DNA from: Periconia sp. R9002
Lineage: Eukaryota > Ascomycota > Dothideomycetes > Pleosporales > Periconiaceae
Direction of reading: 5' to 3'
DNA: 64,000 bases
Assembly: GCA_023627715.1 (NCBI GenBank)
Contig: JAMAHW010000090.1
Span: 117,580-181,579, forward strand
The notes beneath the pieces were generated by a model. That model was not told where the DNA came from, made no database searches, and was given only the letters and a program-made list of their open reading frames with translations. The position numbers and the translations under genes were made by a program. Below, one piece after another: positions 1 through 11,700 of this stretch (position 1 is the first letter of the stretch; each line of letters starts with the position of its first letter).

Positions 1-434
1 AGCTGTTGCTCGAGAAGGGAGCAGATTGGACGGTACCTGAGAGCGCTGCCGGCTGGACGCCGCTGAACTCAGCGGCAGAGAGGGGCCACCTTGAAATAGC
101 CAAACTTCTACTTGAGAAGGGAGCAGACATAGAAACAAGCAGTATCGATAACTGGACACCACTCAATGCCGCAGCGGACAGTGGCCATGTCAAAGTAGTT
201 GAGCTGCTGCTCGAGAAGGGAGCAGATATGGAAAAACGCAGTGACCGTGATGGCTGGACACCACTCTACTCAGCAGTATTCCAAAACCATCCCGAAGTAG
301 TCAGACTGCTACTTGAGAAGGGTGCAGATTTCACAGTAACAGACAAGGAGGGCACCACACTGCTTCGGGCAGCCCGGAAGAAGCCCGACATACTCGAGCT
401 GTTGCGCGAGAAAGGTGTTCACGACGATACGTAA
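1..434 (+). CDS. Ankyrin-repeat protein, 3' end only
   Basis: Open from the left edge to a TAA at 432-434, so only the C-terminus (about 143 residues) is visible. It is built of about four ankyrin repeats of roughly 33 residues with the typical pattern: GWTPLNSAAERGH, NWTPLNAAADSGH and GWTPLYSAVFQNH, each followed by a helix ending LLLEKGAD. The last repeat is degenerate and the protein ends 13 residues after LELLREKG. Ankyrin arrays bind other proteins. In fungi such C-terminal arrays often sit on STAND/NACHT or heterokaryon-incompatibility proteins, but nothing upstream is visible to show that here. The repeats are near-identical at DNA level (ctcgagaagggagcaga recurs), which suggests recent repeat expansion. 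Confidence 0.85.
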   Translation, partial: LLLEKGADWTVPESAAGWTPLNSAAERGHLEIAKLLLEKGADIETSSIDNWTPLNAAADSGHVKVVELLLEKGADMEKRSDRDGWTPLYSAVFQNHPEVVRLLLEKGADFTVTDKEGTTLLRAARKKPDILELLREKGVHDDT

Positions 435-745
435 GGCCGAGGGATCTCCTAGCAACGCTACATGGCCCCGAACCTAGATACGCCTTTCTGGATCTCTTCG
501 TGCACGTCAACATAATGATGGTACACTAAACTATGCGGTTGTTGGTGTATGTAGTAGCTATAACCTCGTTGAGAAATAGGCTCGATGGGAATAACTTGTA
601 TACGCGATATCCTTGTATGCGTAAGACGCAGACGAAGAGCAAATTAACCTTCGGAAGTATGAATTCGAGACGCCTCGAATGTCATGCTTGGCTATGAGAA
701 GATACAGTGTTGAAAATTTCTATTACCCATTTTAAATACACATTT
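435..745. other. Spacer between two convergent genes
   Basis: About 310 bp between the ankyrin gene stop and the convergent ubiquitin-like-domain gene stop. It must hold both 3' UTRs. AT-rich; no open frame of note and no repeat seen. Confidence 0.6.
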
Positions 746-2382
746 CTATCGTCTCGTGCCGCATATAGAGCAGAAGGTAGGAGTCAAATCGGAATTGGAG
801 GCATTACAATTTGTACACACCCAGGCACCGGGCGCTGGCTCAGCTGCTGGTGTTCGTTTCACGTGTGAAGTGTTGTTGTCTCTCGGCTCGACTATAGAAA
901 CTCGGCAGAAGTCGGATACATTGCAATCGCCATCCTCGGAAGTTAATAGATCTGTGATTCCGTCATCCTCCGGGAAATGAATTCCATCATTGCCCTGACC
1001 GAGCCCGTATCGATAGTTGATGTAGCATTTTGGGCTTGCAAATGTTAGCAAAAGCACTTCGGGATGCGGAGATTATATACCATTGCACTGACTCTCCTTC
1101 CTTGAAAAGCCTTTTCTCCTCATAATGGCATCCGGGGCACGAAGTTTGGTCCAGGTCAAGTGCAAACATCATGCTCATGTCAACATGCTGTCCCGGCTGT
1201 CGCTCGTTAGTATGGATTTTCCAACCCAAAGTAACTTGTTTCGTTAGGTGAGCAGTAGGGGGGCAGGGGGAGAATGACATACGCGAAAAACGCCCTTCCA
1301 CGAGTTCCGGAGCGCAATCAGACTCTGGCGCGCGGTATCGCGCAGATCAAACTCCAGCCTCGTTATTTTCGGTCTGCCGACATGTTCAAAGCGGATTTGT
1401 AGCACTGCGAGGAACGCCGCCACCGAATCGATGAATTCTAAATGGAAGGGGGCGATCCGGCCAAGTGCATCGTGAAGAACGACTGGTTGTTGAAGTAGTA
1501 CTTGACTAGGCAAACTTCGTTGAGTGCGAAGGCAATCTTTCATGTCTAATACGTGATGCATGAGATTGCTGTTTAGTGTTTGGAGGTTTTTCATCTCTTG
1601 GCGGAGATCTTCGGTCTGTCGAAAGGTTTCTTGGAGTAGAGCGAACATGGCGCGTTGCTCATCGGCAGACAGACCCCTAGATTGCTTTGTCAGGAAAGTT
1701 TTGCTTTTACACAGGTCGAAACAGTGTGGATTTCTTCTTGTGATGAAGGGAAGGAAGTATGTACATTTTCAGCTTATTCTGGAATTCAAGCAGCATGTTC
1801 TTCTGCTCTGTTACTTCTACGGCACACGAGTCTAATTGCGTGGCAATCCCACTTGTAGCGGATTCGATCCTCGTCGTACGGCTGTCCACTCTCATGGTTG
1901 ATTCACTAGGCTTGTCAGCTAGTGAAATGTAAGAACGAATAATACTAATTCAGAGCTCACATCTGAAAAGTGATTAAGAGCATTTCCAACGCTCCAACAT
2001 GCATCTCAATCTCGGATCTGAATTTTTTTACATCGTCTCTCTTGCACAGCGCCCACTGAACCTGTCGAAACATCATGACGAGCCTTGCTTCCGTTACATA
2101 CTGGGCGTCGAGTTTTCGAAATTTGGCGATATCTAGAAGAAATGTCGTTAAACAGAGCTTGCAAGCATCCAGATTCTGCTTCAGTGCTTGCATATGCTGA
2201 TGTGTATCGAGTCTGACTTTCCCCAAAGCTTGGAGCGCATTTTCTAGAGAGCTCAGGGATCGTGATAGCTCCGCGAAATCTGCACGAGCGCCACGTGTAG
2301 CCGACAGTGAGTCGATTGCGTCCTTGAAAAGCTTGACGCCGGCTATGAAGTCAGATACCGACACACCAAATGGGAAAACCAT
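746..2382 (-). CDS. Fungal ubiquitin-like-domain protein with zinc ribbon and RanBP2-type zinc finger
   Basis: Predicted join of 2382-1961, 1905-1765, 1676-1283, 1196-1081 and 1034-746 gives 453 residues ending in TAG. The introns have GT..AG ends, and joining them restores one continuous family pattern. The N-terminus (MVFPFGVSVSDFIAGVKLFKDAIDSL) is the helical leader found on many fungal ankyrin/STAND-type proteins. A linker with GLSADEQRAMFALLQE leads to the ubiquitin-like domain (about residues 245-320: QPVVLHDALGRIAPFHLEFIDS). Then comes PGQHVDMSMMF and a zinc ribbon made of CPGC (about 339) and CPKC (about 358). The C-terminus has a RanBP2-like finger, WVCTNC..FCSIC. The family is common in filamentous ascomycetes and its cellular role is not established. 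Confidence is high for the family, moderate for each splice site. It lies tail-to-tail with the ankyrin gene. Confidence 0.8.
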
Positions 2383-3000
2383 GCTGGAAACCTCGTGCGC
2401 GGTGGCAATCAGAGCTGTAGTAGGCGTGCATTTACACGACGGAGTGAGCAGCAGGTTTTAGTCAGGTTAGAAGGTAGCCTGGCCAAAGGGACGAGCAACT
2501 CATCTATTTGTTCAGCGTATTGGGCTATTATTGAAGTCACGTAGCGTACAGGGAGACATACCACAGGACAGCATTCAAAACCCGTGATAAGTTTGCATAA
2601 GAGTGCTATAAGCCAGTTTCGTAAGAGGGTAGTAGGGAAGAGTTGAGACGGGGTCAGCTCAGGGCGGGGTTCCTACCCCAGGGTGTAGAGGCGAGGCTCG
2701 TGTTGAGATCTTGGGGAACTCGAGTTGATTTTCACGAATGACTGGCGGAGGCTGAACAACAACACAGAGGGTAGAGCAGACAACTTGCAACAGGTAGTAA
2801 TTCCAGGAAATGGGTTGTGTCTTGGAGTGAATACAAGAAGTCATAAGTACTTCTTGCCTGGCTATATATTTGTCTATTGTAGTTGTTCTCACTATCCTCA
2901 CCGTGAATTTAGTGAATTGGTCACCTGTGCCTGCTTCTCGTCGTAGGTGAGTTCGGCACATAATTACTGGTCAAATTCATTGCTTTCTGGTCTATAGCTA

Positions 3001-3216
3001 CCATGGATCCTACTTTTTTTTCTATGTGAACGATTAGGAAGGGCTCTACCTCGACAAAAATAAGATCCAAAAGTAAGAAATAAAAAAGGCGGACCACCTT
3101 TTAGGACCAAAGTATCACTGAAAAAGAAGTCAAGGGCGTTATATAAGACCGACGGTCGTGGTCCTATGTGACCAGACTGGTCCGTCCATACGGTGACGTC
3201 CACCCATGGATCCTAC
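3001..3216. repeat. 13-bp direct repeat pair with nearby odd palindromes
   Basis: CCATGGATCCTAC occurs at 3001-3013 and again at 3204-3216. Between the copies are two odd palindromes, GACCGACGGTC (3147-3157) and GACCAGACTGGTC (3170-3182). The arrangement could be a remnant of a small mobile element or chance; no terminal inverted repeat was seen. Confidence 0.35.
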
Positions 3217-3259
3217 AGAGAGAGGATGGGGCGTCAAATCGTACCTCTGTTTACATGTT

Positions 3260-4680
3260 TCCCAAGTACCACACAACCCAACCCGCAATCGCAGCCACAT
3301 CCCCTCTATCTCCCTCTAACCTAACCTACCACAACCTCACCCATTTCTCATCCATATACCCTAACACCGATATCCTCTATCCCTATAAACCCACCAATAT
3401 CTACATCCAAACATCAACATCAATGACCAACACAATACTCATACGTCACTAATCGAATCATGCCCACACAATCACCTATCTAACAAAACAAACAGCTCAG
3501 AATCACACACCTCCCTCTCTCCCCCCTCCTCCGACCTATCTATCAAACCACTTAGTCTCACACATCCCTAGCACAACCAACACAAAAAAACCTCACCATC
3601 CACACCAAACTTAAACCCCTCTCCCCCTTCCTCAAAAAACGTACCACATAAAACTACCACTCTTCCCTTTACCTACACACCATTCCCAGAACTCCTCTCC
3701 CGTTTAAAAAAAGGTAATCCAAAAAACCGAGGTGACAAAAATAAACCAGTGCAGCTATAACAAACCAAAACATTCCTACTCCTACAACCACAAGAAATCA
3801 CACCCACACGCTTCTAATCCTCTAACTCTTATCTACTTGTAGCCTGTTCTTTTCACGAACAATACATCCCACCATCCCACCATCAGTAATCCTACACACC
3901 CGTAACTACCACTCCTTCCCTTCCCACCCACAACACCCATTCACAATCCATTCCCCATTCACAACCGTTTCTACTTACTCAGCACATAACCATATACACA
4001 ATACCCCATCCCATCCAATCCCACGCCACACCCCAAACACCACTCCTCCCTCCCGTCCTCCCCACACAACCTCTCCCCAGCTCAAGAAACTAGTGTAGGT
4101 AAATGGTAACCACCCGACCCAATCTTATCTAATCTAATCTGATCTAATATGTGTAGTATGTGTGAAGTGATATATATAATATACTCGGGATTTGACTGTT
4201 TGGTTTGGTGGTGGTTGGAGTATTTAATTTGGGGGTAGGGTTGGGTTGAGACGGTTGTTGGTGTGGGAGGGTTGGGATATGGGGGTATAGATATATATTG
4301 TGTATCCTTTGAAATCTTACTGGGTTTTTGTTCGTTTCATTGTACTATTATTGTATTACGGTGCCGTTGGGTTCGGTTGATAGGAAAGGATGGATGAATT
4401 CAATGAAAGTACAAGTACAACTATGTGTAGAGAATTAGTATTATAATATATTGAGGTTTATTAGGGGAAGAGAAGGGGAGGTACGTACACGAAACGATTA
4501 ATACAAATAATGAAAACAGTTCGTGAGTTGGATAGCACATCACGTCACGTCACGTTATACTAGACTAGACTAGACTAGAGTATAGTGGTATAGGTGTGTA
4601 TGTATGTATATAGGTGTGTGATAATGGAGAACGAATAAAGTAATAAGAATAGGGTGACGATAACAAATTGGTAGTCAATT
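3260..4680. other. Abrupt GC-skew inversion
   Basis: On the + strand, 3260-4110 is A/C/T with very few G (line 3301-3360 has none). From about 4130 to 4680 the sequence becomes G/T/A-rich with very few C. The switch occurs within about 50 bp near 4100-4150, at a run of TCTAATCTAATCTGATCTAAT. Neither half has a long open frame. Function unknown. Confidence 0.75.
4541..4579. repeat. Two adjacent short tandem repeats (CACGT)3 and (TAGAC)3-4
   Basis: CACGT is repeated three times at 4541-4555 and, after a 5-bp gap, TAGAC repeats from 4561 to 4579 with the last unit ending in G. Simple microsatellite-like repeats. Confidence 0.8.
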
Positions 4681-6051
4681 GACAGGGAAAAGGCAAGCAA
4701 CGTCAAGGGACAGAAACGGAAAATGGAGCTGGAAAATGGGATATCTCCTTCCCGCGTTCAACCACCTCTCCCCTAACCACCCCTCTCTCTCCGCTTTAAC
4801 AACAATAAAAATGTTGAGAGATGTTGAGAGATGGTGCTGGATGTGAAGGATGTTCATTCATGCGCATTATCACTCCACAAACAATCAAAACGATGTTCAT
4901 GCGAAAGCGCGGGTAAGCGGGTAGCTAGCTACATGGATCAATCCAACCGACCCCTGAGTCACATCAATTGTATTTGGAATACGGTGGGTGTACATTATAG
5001 CATTGATTTAATATCGGGTAAGAGTGTTTGTTAAGGTTGGAAATGTGGGTAATGAGGAGTTAATTAACCTTCTTTATTATCCCACTTTTTCTGTAGGGTA
5101 GGTAGGTGTTTCGTTTGGTTTTACGGTTTGGGAGAAGGTAATTCGGGATAGAAATAGGAGTGCTCTGTGTTTTTTTTGGAATTGCTGTAAGAGAGTTGCT
5201 ATGTATCTATACCAAAAACAAAGGGGGAGTTTAAAAGAAAGAGTGATGCGTTATATGGTAAAACTGAACTCAATTCAATTCATTTGCATTGCAAAAAAGC
5301 GCTACCTAAATACACCCTTATCCTCCCTCATCCTCATCACGGTCGTCGCAAGCGACATGACCACCAACCAACCACCACCTTTTTGAACCCCCCAAAAATC
5401 CCTCCCCTCCCACCACAGTTTTCCAGTCATAAAACCAGGACATAACACATCACAGCACACCCTCTCTCCCCCCTTCTCTCATTTCCTTACTCCACCTATT
5501 CAATTTTTGTCCCAGAAAAATATCCCATCCTTATCCAAATCTTTGACAGAACATGACATTAAACGTGAAACCAAAAACAAAAAGCAACAAAAAGATCAAA
5601 AAAGGAAAAGGGAATCTCATTACGTGACACAACGACCTCGCGATCGTGCTGCTTGAAAAAAGTTAGAAGTCTTCAGGGGGTAGTAGTAGTAATAAGGTTT
5701 GAAAGGGAAGGGAGAGAAACGTATATGCTCATTGACGTTGACGGTGATTTGGAATGGTGTGAAAATGATTTGCTTTGCTCGCTGGATTGCTTGCTAAGAT
5801 GGAGAGAAAGATCGCTAAAGGGTATAAAGAAAATGGAAAACGCGTCAGAAGATCAAAAGTTCGTTAGATGGGGGTATGGGGGGATGTGTGGCAGGAGTTG
5901 AGAGTGGTTGGTGGGAAAAGTTGTAGTACGGAATGGAAATAAAAATGCAACGCTCGCTTGGATAAAATCAAATAAGGGAAAGGAAAGAAGAAGCAGAACA
6001 AAAACGTAGGAAAAGAGACGACGGCTTTGAAATCATGCTGGGTGATGAGGA

Positions 6052-8723
6052 TCACTGCTTCGTGCCATTGATATTAACCTCATACCCATCGTTCTTAGCC
6101 CTCAGGGCTTTGGCAAGCATGAGCTCGCGCATCCAATCGATGCGTTCATCGCGAGACTTGACGGCGAAATGGTGCACCTTGCCGCTCGGCAGCACCTTCT
6201 TGATATCGCCCTTGCCAGGCGCGGTGGGGACGAGCTGGAACTCAAACGCCATGGGCATGCCGCTCTTGTCCTTTTGCTGGTGGCCCGAGGAAAGCTTGAG
6301 GGCGCGCAGCTTGGCGGAGAGCTTGTTGGACGCGAGCGAAGAGCAAGCGACGGCGTAGTCGTCGACGTCGATGGTTTGCAGCGCCGACGACGACGGGAGC
6401 TCGTTGGCGTGCATGGCGAGGGTGGTGCCTTGCAGGCGGAAGTGCTGGTCCTGCCACTCGTGCCGCAGGAGCCGCGTGCGTCGCTTCTTCATCCAGCCGT
6501 GGTGGTTGACGCCGTTGTACACGAAGCCCCCCTTGGTTGGTGGTGGGGCGGTCTGGGTGTGGTGACGTGGGATGGATGAGTTGGTGCTGTACCGGATTGG
6601 GTCGTCCGAGAGGGGGCTGTCGTCGCCGGAGAACTGTGTCTCGTGGAGCGTGTCGTCGTCGCCGTCTGATGGGCCCGCTGTCGGGCTGAAGACTTGGTCC
6701 TCGTTGAGCACGGGAAGCGGCAGCGAGGGACGGCGCCAGTCCACGCGCGACCCGGCTCGCTGTACCGGGTCGCGGTATTGCATGTTGGGAGGAACCGATT
6801 GGCTTGTGTCGCGTGATACAGGCCCGGCGGGCACGGCAGTGACGGGTGCGTCCATTTCGGAAAAGGGCGTCCCAAAGCGGTAGACGCCACCAGGGCTGGC
6901 TGTGCGACAGGGAGAAAAGGCCGTGTCTGGTGCGATTTGCGGGCTCGCGGTTGCACTGCGTGGAATGTGGGTCTGGAGAGGCGCCGCCGACATGGAGCGG
7001 GGAGGGGGGATGCTGAGTTTGGGCAGAGACTTGAGGTTGGGATTAGGGGCGGATGCAAACTCTGGCGGATGAAGCATGGGACGGGAAAAGTTTGCCGAAT
7101 CATACGAAGCCGATGTATGCGCCGATGTAGAGGCGGAGAAGGCAGAGGATTGCTGGTAGAGGGATGGTTCATAAGGTTGGACGACGGATGGTCGTGGAGG
7201 GAACATCTCTACTGGAGGCGTTGGGGGAGCTTCGATCGGAGTCGCTGTTGCGTACGGCTGCTCGACCCCCTGAAGCGTGAGGAACTGGCGTACGTTATCC
7301 TGAGGATCGCGCAAGTCCAGCTTCTGCAGAACATCTTCTTGGAGTGTGAAGTCTGGGAGCTGGCCGGGACCCAGCAAGTCAGAGGATGCTACGACCGAGG
7401 GGATGGCATCTGAAGTAGGGCGGTAGACGTTCTCCACTGCCCGATTCGCTACTTGAGCGTTGCCTGGATCTCCAGCAATGAATATCTGACCCCCTTTTTC
7501 GGGAGATATGGGGAAGCCGAGCTGGACGCCATGCTCTTCCTGGAGTCTGGCCAGTTGTCGTTGCTGCTTTCGCCACTTGTTGCACCGCTCTCCCTTTGCA
7601 CACTTGTGTGGCTTGGGGAGAAGCTGCTCGATGGCTACAATGGACACCGACTCGGCAGGGGTGATGACATCGTCGGCTGGGTTTCGGTGCCGGCGACCTC
7701 TTCGCCTTCGACCACCTCCTGGCGTGATGGGCGTCTTTGCATCGTCTCCATCGCAAGGCTCGCCCTTTGACTTGTCTCGGTGTCGACGTTCCCTGTTCTT
7801 GCTCTTGGATCGCTGTCTTGCCTCCGTGCAGGGTCGATCTATATCTGCAAATGGCGTTGGAGCGGGCCCAACGGGGGAGATGAGGCCGTCTGCAGTTCGC
7901 AGAGAATCGATCTGGTTCCACAGCTGGTGTCGCTTTCCGAATGATACAATCTCTAGCTCTTTCAGGTCGTCAAATTGTAGGTCAAGCAGAACGGCGCCAG
8001 TGATATCGTGCGCTCTGAAACGCTCAATGACATCGTTCTCGAATCCGTTCTGGTGCATCCAAGTAGCGACCTGGGACGATGTCCAGGCACGAACTTCTGC
8101 ATTGTCGAGGTGAGCGACGGCCGATGCGATGTTGTTGTATTCCTGGCGGGGGACTACCGTCTCAGGAGTGTCTTCGCGGAAAGAAGTCTGCAGTCGCAAC
8201 GGGGTTTCTTTGGGGAACAGGGGAGACAGTTGTAGGGCACTATCGAATTGGAACTCGTTGGATGACTGAGAAAAGCGGAATAGGTGGGGACCCCTGGGCC
8301 CCTCTACCGGTTTTGGTAGGTACCATTCGGCAAATTGAGGCCTTATCTCGTCTCTGGGAGTTTGGATTTCCTCAAAAGTCGAAATGGTGGTTTGACTCTT
8401 GCGATTGTCGCTCTGTTGCGTGTTAGATGACGAAACTGGGGGGTAATATACTGCATATTCAACTCACCGAAGATCCCAAGCTGAACTCTTCGAATTCGCT
8501 CGAATCATCTTCGATATCAGTAAAAGTGTCACTGGCGACGGAAGCGGGGCGCTCCAGCGATGTCCGCGCAGAAATGGCTCCCATGAAGAGTGACTGCGTC
8601 TTGCCTCTCTGGAACATTTCCACCCCCGGTTCCAACGGGGTAATGGGTGTCATGGCCTGCTTGAAGGGGGGTCAGCGATGGACTTTGTGGTGGGTGGAAT
8701 TGGGATTCCCGAGTACTTACCAT
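6052..8723 (-). CDS. SAM and PH domain protein
   Basis: Predicted join of 8723-8721 (ATG only), 8656-8468 and 8412-6052 gives 850 residues. The first coding exon is just the ATG, immediately followed by a perfect GTAAGT donor; the next exon starts GCC ATG ACA after CAAGCAG. Intron 2 ends CATCTAACACGCAACAG, with a clear branch site. A SAM domain lies at about 167-230 (VRAWTSSQVATWMHQNGFE ... LKELEIVSFGKRHQLW). A long disordered, Ser/Pro-rich middle follows, with a basic patch after HKCAKGERCNKW. A PH domain occupies the last 150 residues (GWMKKRRTRLLRHEWQDQHF ... RDERIDWMRELM). SAM domains mediate protein oligomerisation and PH domains bind phosphoinositides or proteins. The layout resembles the yeast Boi1/Boi2 polarity proteins, but no SH3 domain is visible, so the link to polarised growth is inference. 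Confidence 0.85.
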
Positions 8724-11700
8724 GATCACAGAGGATGGTTGCGCACCAGCGCAGTGCCGGATGGATTGTTCTTCTCTTGATGTTGGGTAGTGAATTCCGT
8801 GGGTCGATTATCGTGCTAGTCTAGTACACCAAGATGGGGCGACACGGAAGGCGAAAAACGGGGAAAAGACCCTTCGGGAAGAGAGCGCTTGCAAGTGCTT
8901 TTGTACAGAAGAGAGAGCCCACCGAGGGCAGTCTGGCAAGCCGTGCAGTAGAGGAGTCGTAGGTAGGAGTGGAGACGATGGGGCAACGACTGTGATAGTC
9001 GGGCTGCTGCAACGCCAGCACAGTGCCGGCTTGGACCGCCCAGTGAGAGCGCTCAGGGCCAGGACATGGATGGAGTCATCAGCCAATCCGTAGGCAGATT
9101 TCCCGCCCGCATGCAGTGAGGTGAATGGCGGGCGCTTAGAGGGAGGGAGGGAGAGGGCTGGAGGCGTCGATTCGCTGGCGGGGAGGGAGCCAAAGCCGGC
9201 AAATGAGGCTCGAAGGGGACCCTGGTTGTCCATTAATAACTCCTGGTCCGGACTAGCACGGGAAGATGGAAGATGGCATGCAGGGTTGTGGGGGAGGGGT
9301 CCACTCTAAATCATGGCCTCGCTTCGGCACGAGGCTGGAGCGGGTAGATGATGGCGGGCGGCAGCGTGGCCCTAGGTTCCTAAGCAGTCCAACCAACAAC
9401 CAACCGACAAGACTGACTGTTAGTAGCACGTACTACATACAATGCCCTCACCGCAGATCTGCCCCGTCACCGCCAGATGGTACGTACCGACATGGCAATC
9501 ACTGCATTGTTGCGCAGCCCCACAAGTACATGTACCTCCGAACAGCTATCCATTGGTCTCGGAGAAGGGCACATGACCGCCATCCTCATCTCATCTCACC
9601 AAGGCCTACCTGTCAAGTGACTTTGGGCCTCAATGCTGCGCTGCCCTGGGCGGAAGGAAGCCATGAGCGTTGACCGTTGACGGTTGGTGCTGGCGGCCTG
9701 GGGTGGCATGTAGCATTGATGGTTCGTATGCATCACCAATTCAACAGCCCTCCGTGATTTGCTTCGAGTATGGATGCACTTTGCGCGGAATCGCGCCGGA
9801 TGCGAAGTCGGCCATGCTCGGTGACGGGGCTTTCTCCATCACTCTCCATCACACATGGCTGCAGCCAATGCTGGCCTCCATACCCGACAGGGATTTCCTC
9901 AAAGACGAAGTCGCATGCTGGCCCTTGGACGGCTGCGTGCAGCATTGCATGGCCCATGTACGCCACACACGGGCTGCGAGAACAAAGAAACGGAACATGG
10001 AGGAACATTTCGTCATGTAGCCGGTTCCCGTAGTTCAATGTCTTGACTCGAACATCCAACATCATCAATGGCTATATGATATCAATACATACTGTGCCAC
10101 ATGGGAACCCACGTCCCTCGCCCATTGTCCCTGAATCACTAGAAATATAGGTGAAAAGAAGAATTGACTCATCTAGTCGGACGCTACGAGAGAAACTTGA
10201 CTCCTTTGCTTGTTTCGCTGGCTCGCTGGCTCGCTTATGGTGTCGAGTTGCCCCACCCCACACCATGCTGTGTAGACCAGACCGCTGTTCTGTACACCAT
10301 CGCCTGTAACCCTCCCTAGGGATGCTTGTTTGCTATCACGATAGTAATACCACCATCATCTAGCCGTGAGCCAACAGAATTGCAAAGCAGCGCCAATACC
10401 ACGCTCACATGACTGAAACCGTCTGCGGGCACTGCGGGCAGGACCCCTTCTCGGCCCTCACCACCATGGGGTGTGAGTGAATATCTCCCGCTCCAGGCCA
10501 CGGGCGAGAGGCGAATCAAGGCATCGTGTCCGGGTGCAAACTCAGTCAGCACCATGGCGTGCCACGGGATGGCGGTCCTACTACGACGCAAGCTCACGAG
10601 GGCACGAGACGGCGGCCGTTGGCCAAGCAAGCCAGGGCGGATTCTGTGCAATGCCACAGGTGAAAGGTGGAAGTCGGTCGGGCCTCAACAGATATCTGAT
10701 CTAGTCGGAGGTGCATCCTTTGCTAGCACGTCTTCACCAATGGGGAAGTCTACCAGACGTCCAAGTCATGCACCGAAGCGGTAGGAGCAGCTAGCTTTGG
10801 GCGCACAATGAGTAGGTACTGTAGGAATTGGGTTCCACGGGCAGGATTTTGAAATTTGGCATCCGGGAATGGCATCCTGCTTCATCAGAGCCATCAGCTG
10901 GCTAGCGAATCCAGTATCCGGGTTGGGGTCGCAGAGCGAAAGCTTCGGGCGATGGATGACATACCGCCAGAAGGCGATTATTTCCACCAGAGCCCGCCGC
11001 GATAGCATCAGCAGACTACTGTCGTAGACTAAGGTTAGCGCGGGTAGCAGCGGAGAGGGCCGGGACCCTGAATGTGTAGCGGACGTGGACGTGCTAGAGT
11101 TTTTGCACGCGGTCAGGTGAACAGAGGGATTTCCGCGTACGCGTAGGCTGGCGGGCTGGTTGGTCCAGAGGCTCCAAGGACCTACTGCTTAGGGAATCTG
11201 TCGCCAAAGCTAATTGTATTGACCATTTGTCTCGGTATCCAATCGCGTTGCTCATGCACCTGCTGCGCTTGACTCGGCGAAACTGTCCAGCCGTGCTGCC
11301 AGGGCTGCGTGCTAGGCCCCATCCGTGAGCTATTATGGGCCATTTGTCCACGACGACGTGGAAGCTAATTAAGGGCATTTCCGCGCAGAAACGGGAAACG
11401 ATGATGGATGGATGGGTGGGTATGCAGCCAACGCCCTACCATTGGACAGGACCAGCAACCTCGTGCCCTACCCTAAGCCCAGCCGAGCTTGGACCAAGCA
11501 CTTGTACTACCGCACCCAAGTGGGGACGGGAGAGACTTCTCTCCTCTTTGCCAAACAAAAGACGTGCATCGCGATCAACGCCACCTCCCTCTCGCTTCTG
11601 CATGTCCTACCCTAGCTTACCCGCCGCTTCCACAAGCTCAACACGGTCTGCTCCCTAAACAGAGCTTGCAAAGACCTCATCCGCCCTCCACCTGCCACCA

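Larger units (their letters stand above)
2383..6051. other. Long gene-free spacer with strong strand-composition skew
   Basis: No convincing gene in 3.7 kb. Part 2383-2960 is the upstream flank of the ubiquitin-like-domain gene. 2998-3216 carries short direct and inverted repeats (separate entry). About 3260-4110 is nearly free of G on the + strand, then about 4130-4680 is nearly free of C (separate entry). 4541-4579 holds two short tandem repeats. A second, weaker flip from C/A-rich (5330-5560) to G/A-rich (5640-5930) lies before the 3' end of the SAM/PH gene. All open frames here are short with compositional, non-protein-like translations. Confidence 0.7.

Noticed and set aside
2659..2961. 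100-codon minus-strand frame in the 2.4-6 kb spacer
   Set aside because: Considered as a transposon relic (ends STRASPLHPGVGTPP) but no reverse transcriptase, integrase or transposase motif can be seen.
7379..8113. Long frames overlapping the SAM/PH gene in other frames and on the opposite strand
   Set aside because: Shadows of GC-rich coding sequence; no domain pattern.
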